Below are positions 59,766 to 64,000 of a stretch of 64,000 nt of DNA, piece after piece. The notes below the pieces were generated by a model. That model was not told where the DNA came from and did no database searches. It saw nothing but the letters and a program-made list of their open reading frames with translations. Each line of letters starts with the position of its first letter. Position 1 is the stretch's first letter. Made by a program: the position numbers and the translations under genes. Source of the DNA: JAJXWB01 sp965246795 (GTDB taxonomy: Bacteria > Pseudomonadota > Alphaproteobacteria > Rhizobiales > Beijerinckiaceae); the NCBI GenBank assembly GCA_965246795.1, contig CBDFFN010000013.1, forward strand, positions 62,001-126,000, in the 5' to 3' direction.

Positions 59766-60726
59766 GTGCGGCGATCTCCTCGGCTGCGGTGCTCGGCGCC
59801 GTCTGGCCCGCGGCGACGGCATGTTCGAGCGCACCAATCTTGTCGCGCAACGACCTGTCGCTGCGTAGGCGCGCAAAGAAGCGGTCTTCGAGCATGGCCC
59901 ACATCCACTTCACCTGCTGGCGGCTCCGGCGCGTCGTAAATTCGCCCGCGGCTGTCGTGCGGCGGCGATGGTCCTCCACCTTGTCCCACATGGCGTCGAG
60001 CCCGTCACCCGCGAGGCCCGAAATCAGCACGACGGGCGGCGACCAGACCGGCGACGACGGCTGCAGGATGTGCAGCGCGGACATGTATTCCGCCGCTGCC
60101 GTCCGTGCGCGGTCACGGTTATCGCCGTCGGCCTTATTGACGGCGATCATGTCGGCGATTTCCAGCACGCCCTTCTTGATGCCCTGCAATTCGTCGCCCG
60201 CGCCGGGCAGCATCAATGCGAGAAAGAAGTCGGTCATGTCGGAGACCGCTGTCTCGGACTGGCCGATGCCGACAGTCTCGACGAGCACGACATCGAAGCC
60301 CGCCGCCTCGCAAAGCAGCATCGTCTCACGTGTGCGCGCTGCGACGCCGCCAAGCGTGCCCGACGAAGGCGAGGGGCGGATGAAAGCAGCGCGATCGACG
60401 GCAAGCCGCGCCATGCGTGTTTTATCGCCGAGTATCGAGCCCCCGGTCCGCGACGACGAGGGGTCGACAGCAAGCACCGCAACACGATGACCGCGTGCCG
60501 TCAGCATGGTGCCGAGTGCGTCGATCGTCGTTGACTTGCCGACGCCCGGCACGCCGGTGATGCCGACGCGAACTGCGTTGCCGGTTCGCGGCAAGATTTT
60601 CTGCAATAGTGCCGCGGCCTGCGTCCGATGTTCGGGCTTGCGGCTTTCGACGAGCGTGATGGCGCGTGAAAGGGCAGCGCGGTCGCCGGCAATGAGTTTT
60701 GCGGCGAGACTTTGTGTGTCCGTCAT
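59752..60726 (-). CDS. meaB: MeaB/ArgK-type G3E GTPase, methylmalonyl-CoA mutase chaperone
   Basis: 324 residues from the ATG at 60726. P-loop VGITGVPGVGKSTTIDALG, switch region AVDPSSSRTGGSILGDKTRM, DVVLVETVGIGQSET, and the base-specificity motif AVNKADGDN. The protein protects and reloads the mutase with adenosylcobalamin. The intact mutase lies at 50753, so the two are in the same region but not one operon. Confidence 0.95.
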   Translation of the reverse strand: MTDTQSLAAKLIAGDRAALSRAITLVESRKPEHRTQAAALLQKILPRTGNAVRVGITGVPGVGKSTTIDALGTMLTARGHRVAVLAVDPSSSRTGGSILGDKTRMARLAVDRAAFIRPSPSSGTLGGVAARTRETMLLCEAAGFDVVLVETVGIGQSETAVSDMTDFFLALMLPGAGDELQGIKKGVLEIADMIAVNKADGDNRDRARTAAAEYMSALHILQPSSPVWSPPVVLISGLAGDGLDAMWDKVEDHRRRTTAAGEFTTRRSRQQVKWMWAMLEDRFFARLRSDRSLRDKIGALEHAVAAGQTAPSTAAEEIAALAGV

Positions 60727-60742
60727 GCCCGCGTCGCGGACG

Positions 60743-61141
60743 TCACGGGCGCGCCTTCTCCCGCGCGACCTTGAAGATCGCTGACGCCTTCGCGACAAGC
60801 TCGCCAGACGCGTCGCGCACATCGCCCTCGACGAACACAAGCGATTTCCCCGCGCGAACGACACGGCCCTCGCCGACAAGTTTTCCGCGCGCTGGCGCCG
60901 TAAAGGCCGTATGCATGTCGACGGTCATCACGTTGGCCTCGACATGCGCGCGCGCCGCGCTTCCCATCGCAACGTCGAGCAGCGTCATCAGCAAGCCGCC
61001 ATGTGCGACGCCCATCTGGTTGCCGTGATGCGCGTCGATATCGACTTCGAGCCGCGTGCCGTCCTTGCCGGAGTTGATCGGGCGGATGCCGCAATATCCG
61101 ACGAACGGGATGTTCGCGCCGAAAATGTCTGCTTTCAGCAC
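60743..61141 (-). CDS. Hotdog-fold thioesterase (PaaI-like)
   Basis: 132 residues from a GTG that overlaps the pcaG stop. Hotdog-fold motif HHGNQMGVAHGGLLMTLLDV contains the conserved Asn/His/Gly and acidic residues of the PaaI thioesterases, which hydrolyse acyl- or aryl-CoA thioesters. Location directly after pcaHG suggests a link to aromatic acid catabolism. Confidence 0.85.
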   Translation of the reverse strand: MLKADIFGANIPFVGYCGIRPINSGKDGTRLEVDIDAHHGNQMGVAHGGLLMTLLDVAMGSAARAHVEANVMTVDMHTAFTAPARGKLVGEGRVVRAGKSLVFVEGDVRDASGELVAKASAIFKVAREKARP

Positions 61142-61734
61142 GCGAAGAATACCGTTTCCGGGATGCCGTCGGCGCCTTCCTGCAAGCGTATATCGAAACG
61201 ATAGACGCCGCCTTCCTTGCGCGCGATCAGCGTGTCACGACGATCCGCCGGCACGAGTTTCAGCACGGGATCGTCTGCCGTCGATGCCTCGTCGGCGAAA
61301 TAAATGCGCGTCGTCAGATTGCGCAGCATGCCGCGCGCAAGTACGGCCACATCGATATGCGGAGCCTGCAACGCACCATCTTTCATCGCGACACGCCCGG
61401 GCTTGATGGTCGTCACGGACCAGTTGCCTTCGGAATCCGGCTCGATGCGGCCGAAGCCCTTGAAACCGACGTTGGAACCGCGACCGCCGAGCGCATGGTC
61501 GAAGCGGCCCCTTCCGTCGGCTTGCCAGAACTCGAGCATCGCATCGGCGACAGGCGCACCGTCGCCGTCGATCACCCGGCCTTCGATGCGAATTACGTCG
61601 CCATCGAGACCCGGCCGCGTGAGATCGTTCGAAAAAACCTCTTCGAGCGGATAGCGCGAAGGCGTCAGGCAATATGCGTAATAGGGCCCAACGGTCTGCG
61701 ACGGGGTGATGCCGTCCGGCTTCGCATCCGACAT
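61135..61734 (-). CDS. pcaG: Protocatechuate 3,4-dioxygenase alpha subunit
   Basis: 199 residues. It pairs with PcaH and opens protocatechuate to 3-carboxy-cis,cis-muconate. It begins ITPSQTVGPYYAYCLTPSRY, typical of PcaG, and has EFWQADGRGRFDH. As usual for alpha subunits the iron ligands of PcaH are missing. The ATG overlaps the pcaH stop, and the 3' end overlaps the thioesterase gene. Confidence 0.94.
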   Translation of the reverse strand: MSDAKPDGITPSQTVGPYYAYCLTPSRYPLEEVFSNDLTRPGLDGDVIRIEGRVIDGDGAPVADAMLEFWQADGRGRFDHALGGRGSNVGFKGFGRIEPDSEGNWSVTTIKPGRVAMKDGALQAPHIDVAVLARGMLRNLTTRIYFADEASTADDPVLKLVPADRRDTLIARKEGGVYRFDIRLQEGADGIPETVFFAC

Positions 61735-62456
61735 CAGTGCGCTCCGGCTTCTTCGAATGGCGTCGCGTTCTTGCCGCGCAGCACGATGTCGAACACGTAA
61801 GCTAGGGCCCACGCCGGCCGCGTCAGATCGATGTCGAAGCGCGAGACCATGCTCGCGCGCGCCATTTCATCCGTCACGGAATTGAAAATCGGATCGTACT
61901 GGAAGAGCGGATCGCCGGGAAAATACATCTGCGTCACGAGCCGAGAGAGAAAGCTCGCACCGAAAAGCGAGAAGTGAATATGCGCCGGCCGCCACGCATT
62001 GTGGTGATTACCCCAGGGGTAGGCACCGGGCTTTACCGTGATGAACTCGTAAATGCCGTCAGCATTCGTGACCGCGCGTCCCGCGCCGGAGAAATTCGGA
62101 TCGAGCGGCGCATCGTGCTGATCGACGACATGCACGTAGCGGCCAGCGGCATTCGCCTGCCAGACCTCGACCAGCGTATCGGGGATCGGCCGCCCATCCT
62201 CGTCCGTCACACGGCCGCGCACGATGATGCGCTCGCCGAGCGGCTCACCCGCGTGCTGCTTTGTCAGGTCCGCATCGCCCGGCGTCACGCTCTCGTGACC
62301 GTAGGCTGGCCCGCGCAATTCCGTCTCGGTGTTCGGCAGGATCACGAGCGGGCGCTTCGGCGCGCGCTTCACGGTGCTGCGGTATTCGGGCGACAAAGAC
62401 GGCGGATGCGCCTTCAGGCTTTCGAGGGGAAAGTCGCGAGGGAGGAGGATCGTCAT
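61734..62456 (-). CDS. pcaH: Protocatechuate 3,4-dioxygenase beta subunit
   Basis: 240 residues from the ATG at 62456. It is the iron-containing subunit: Tyr in AAGRYVHVVDQHD, Tyr in KPGAYPWGNHHNAWRPAHIH, followed by its two His ligands. Opening segment PKRPLVILPNTETELRGPAYGH is split by a conserved linker before the catalytic beta-sandwich. The gene leads pcaG with an ATGA overlap. The other pca genes are not in this window. Confidence 0.95.
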   Translation of the reverse strand: MTILLPRDFPLESLKAHPPSLSPEYRSTVKRAPKRPLVILPNTETELRGPAYGHESVTPGDADLTKQHAGEPLGERIIVRGRVTDEDGRPIPDTLVEVWQANAAGRYVHVVDQHDAPLDPNFSGAGRAVTNADGIYEFITVKPGAYPWGNHHNAWRPAHIHFSLFGASFLSRLVTQMYFPGDPLFQYDPIFNSVTDEMARASMVSRFDIDLTRPAWALAYVFDIVLRGKNATPFEEAGAH

Positions 62457-62533
62457 GGGTGTCTTCGAGACCTGCGACGGAGATTTTCTCGCGGCGTAGT
62501 CCCCGCGCCCCGCACCGTCAAGCGCGACTGGAA

Positions 62534-62896
62534 TTACTCGAAGGTGACCTTGTCCGGGTAGAAAGCGAGATGGCCGGCGATCTCCTTCACGGCCGGGAAA
62601 GGGGTCTCGTAGGACCACACCGCATTGTCGGCGCTGGCGCCGCCGTCCTTGAGCGTGAAATAGCTGGCGTCGCCCTTGAACGGGCAATGCGTGCTACGCG
62701 CGGTTTTTTCGAAAAAGGCCATATCGGCGTCTTCGCGCGGCACGTAATGGACGACGGGGTAGCTCGCCTCCTTAAGGTCGAGCGCACGCGTCGTATCGAC
62801 GATCGTCTTGCCGTTCCATTTCACGAGCAAGCGCTTGGTCACAGGCGTGATGGTAATGGGATGGCCAGGGTTGGGTTCGAGATGTGCGGGGGGCAT
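62534..62896 (-). CDS. DUF427 domain protein
   Basis: 120 residues from the ATG at 62896. DUF427 pattern: RLLVKWNGKTIVDTTRAL, PVVHYVPREDADMAFF, STHCPFKGDASYFTL and AVWSYETPFPAVKEIAGHLA. The family is a small beta-rich fold of unknown function, common in actinobacteria and Rhizobiales. It lies between prpE and pcaH on the same strand. Confidence 0.88.
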   Translation of the reverse strand: MPPAHLEPNPGHPITITPVTKRLLVKWNGKTIVDTTRALDLKEASYPVVHYVPREDADMAFFEKTARSTHCPFKGDASYFTLKDGGASADNAVWSYETPFPAVKEIAGHLAFYPDKVTFE

Positions 62897-62956
62897 AGGC
62901 AGGCTCCGGGTTCGCCATTCACCTAGTGCGCCTCGCCCACCATTGCGAGACACAGC

Positions 62957-64000
62957 TCAAGCAGGCAGGCGTGCCGCAAGCACGGCCTTGATCTCGTCCA
63001 GCACCGCGGGATCGTCGATCGTCGCGGGCATTGTCCACGGCTCGCCGTCGGCGATCTTCTTCATCGTCGCGCGAAGAATCTTGCCCGAGCGCGTTTTCGG
63101 CAGGCGCTCGATGCGGATTGCGGTCTTGAAGGCCGCCACCGGCCCGATCTTCTCACGCACGAGCGCGACGATCTCTTTCTCGATTGTCGCCGAGTCTTTC
63201 TCGACACCAGCCTTCAGGACAACGAAGCCACACGGCGCTTCGCCCTTGAGCGCATCCTTGATGCCGACGACGGCACATTCCGCGACATCGGGATGCGACG
63301 ACAGCACCTCTTCCATGCCGCCGGTCGAAAGCCGATGACCAGCAACATTGATGATGTCGTCAGTGCGGCCCATGACGAAGATATAGCCTTCGTCGTCGAT
63401 ATAACCGGCGTCCGCTGTTTTGTAGAAACCGGGAAACTCGGCGAGATAACTCTCGCGCATTCGCGCATCGTTATTCCAAAGCGTCGGCAGAGCGCCGGGC
63501 GGTAGCGGCAGCTTGATGACAATCGAGCCCATCGAATTTCGCGCGACAGGTTTCGACGCCTCGTCGACGACCTGCACGTCCCAACCCGGCAAAGGCACGC
63601 TTGGCGAGCCGTATTTGATCGGCAACTGCCCAAGCCCGACCGGATTTCCGGCGATGCAGTAACCGGTCTCGGTCTGCCACCAGTGATCGATCACCGGCAC
63701 GTGCAGATGTTTCTCCGCCCATTTGATCGTGTCGGGATCGGCACGCTCGCCCGCGAGGAACAACGTCCGGAATGCGGACATGTCGTATTGCGCGAGAAGC
63801 TTCGCGTCCGGGTCTTCCTTCTTGATCGCGCGGAACGCTGTTGGCGCAGTGAAGAAGCCCGCGACCTTGTATTCGCTGATGACGCGCCAGAATGCGCCGG
63901 CGTCGGGCGTGCCGACCGGCTTGCCTTCGTACAAAATCGACGTGCAGCCGTGGATGAGCGGCCCATAGACGATGTAGGAATGGCCGACGACCCAGCCGAT
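62957..64000 (-). CDS. prpE: Propionyl-CoA synthetase (C-terminal part, runs off the window)
   Basis: About 347 codons of the C-terminal half of an acyl-CoA synthetase; the frame is open to the window edge. Adenylation motifs present are IDHWWQTETGYCIAGNP (A5), GYIFVMGRTDDIINVAGHRL (hinge, A8) and the catalytic lysine in LPKTRSGKILRATMKKI (A10). The stretch WVVGHSYIVYGPLIHGC and YEGKPVGTPDAG resemble PrpE more than acetyl-CoA synthetase. It activates propionate for the methylmalonyl-CoA route encoded elsewhere in the window. Confidence 0.88.
   Translation of the reverse strand: MGWVVGHSYIVYGPLIHGCTSILYEGKPVGTPDAGAFWRVISEYKVAGFFTAPTAFRAIKKEDPDAKLLAQYDMSAFRTLFLAGERADPDTIKWAEKHLHVPVIDHWWQTETGYCIAGNPVGLGQLPIKYGSPSVPLPGWDVQVVDEASKPVARNSMGSIVIKLPLPPGALPTLWNNDARMRESYLAEFPGFYKTADAGYIDDEGYIFVMGRTDDIINVAGHRLSTGGMEEVLSSHPDVAECAVVGIKDALKGEAPCGFVVLKAGVEKDSATIEKEIVALVREKIGPVAAFKTAIRIERLPKTRSGKILRATMKKIADGEPWTMPATIDDPAVLDEIKAVLAARLPA

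Overview
The window is GC-rich, gene-dense chromosome from an alphaproteobacterium, most likely of the order Hyphomicrobiales (Rhizobiales). The evidence is a PhyR-NepR-EcfG general stress locus, a GcrA cell-cycle regulator, a SAM-II riboswitch upstream of metZ, a phoR-pstSCAB-phoU-phoB operon, and DUF1624, DUF817 and DUF427 proteins. Genus assignment (something near Xanthobacteraceae/Bradyrhizobiaceae) is inference. I see no IS element, prophage, rRNA or CRISPR array. One tRNA gene, Gly(CCC), is present.

Layout. 1-2921: end of a branched-chain amino acid ABC transporter operon and a divergent siroheme synthase. 2936-6123: stress block with a KGG-repeat protein, a DUF3309-DUF883 pair and the core regulators phyR, nepR and ecfG; back-to-back GGAAC-N16/17-CGTT promoters sit between phyR and nepR. 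6130-14036: fumarase, a DUF1624 acyltransferase, long-form RibA and two large membrane proteins. 14026-20392: phosphate operon under a three-half-site Pho box, with a PhoR that lacks membrane segments. 20457-29227: gcrA, coupled argD-argF-hslO, then leftward metZ-apaG-argE. 29292-29364: SAM-II riboswitch. 29446-41053: dcd, tRNA-Gly, an RTX protein, MDR oxidoreductases, a nucleoside transporter, metY, a diguanylate cyclase, a class-I-PDE-like HD protein and an Xaa-Pro aminopeptidase. 41365-46476: coupled EthD/ketopantoate-reductase-like/FAH-like/haloalkane-dehalogenase operon plus prmA. 46573-52921: GAF-GGDEF-PilZ protein, an AT-richer AlbA_2 two-gene island, a methylmalonyl-CoA mutase remnant, REP-like palindromes and the intact mutase gene. 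52971-64000: exported proteins, aromatic ring-cleavage genes (FAD monooxygenase, hydroxyquinol-type dioxygenase, amidase, pcaHG), meaB, pcp, terC and the end of prpE.

How the genes work together. EcfG should drive its own locus and at least two further small transcripts; one encodes an unrecognised 62-aa protein at 34541 that sits behind a perfect EcfG-type promoter. PhoB/PhoR control phosphate uptake through the Pho box. The mutase, MeaB and PrpE indicate propionate use through methylmalonyl-CoA. argD/argF/argE, metZ/metY and cysG supply arginine, methionine and siroheme.

The best candidates for something undescribed are the AlbA_2 island (48087-49336), the EcfG-controlled small protein (34541-34729), the EthD-KPR-FAH-dehalogenase operon (42361-45355), and the SAM-II riboswitch with an inserted UUCG hairpin and a competing downstream hairpin.
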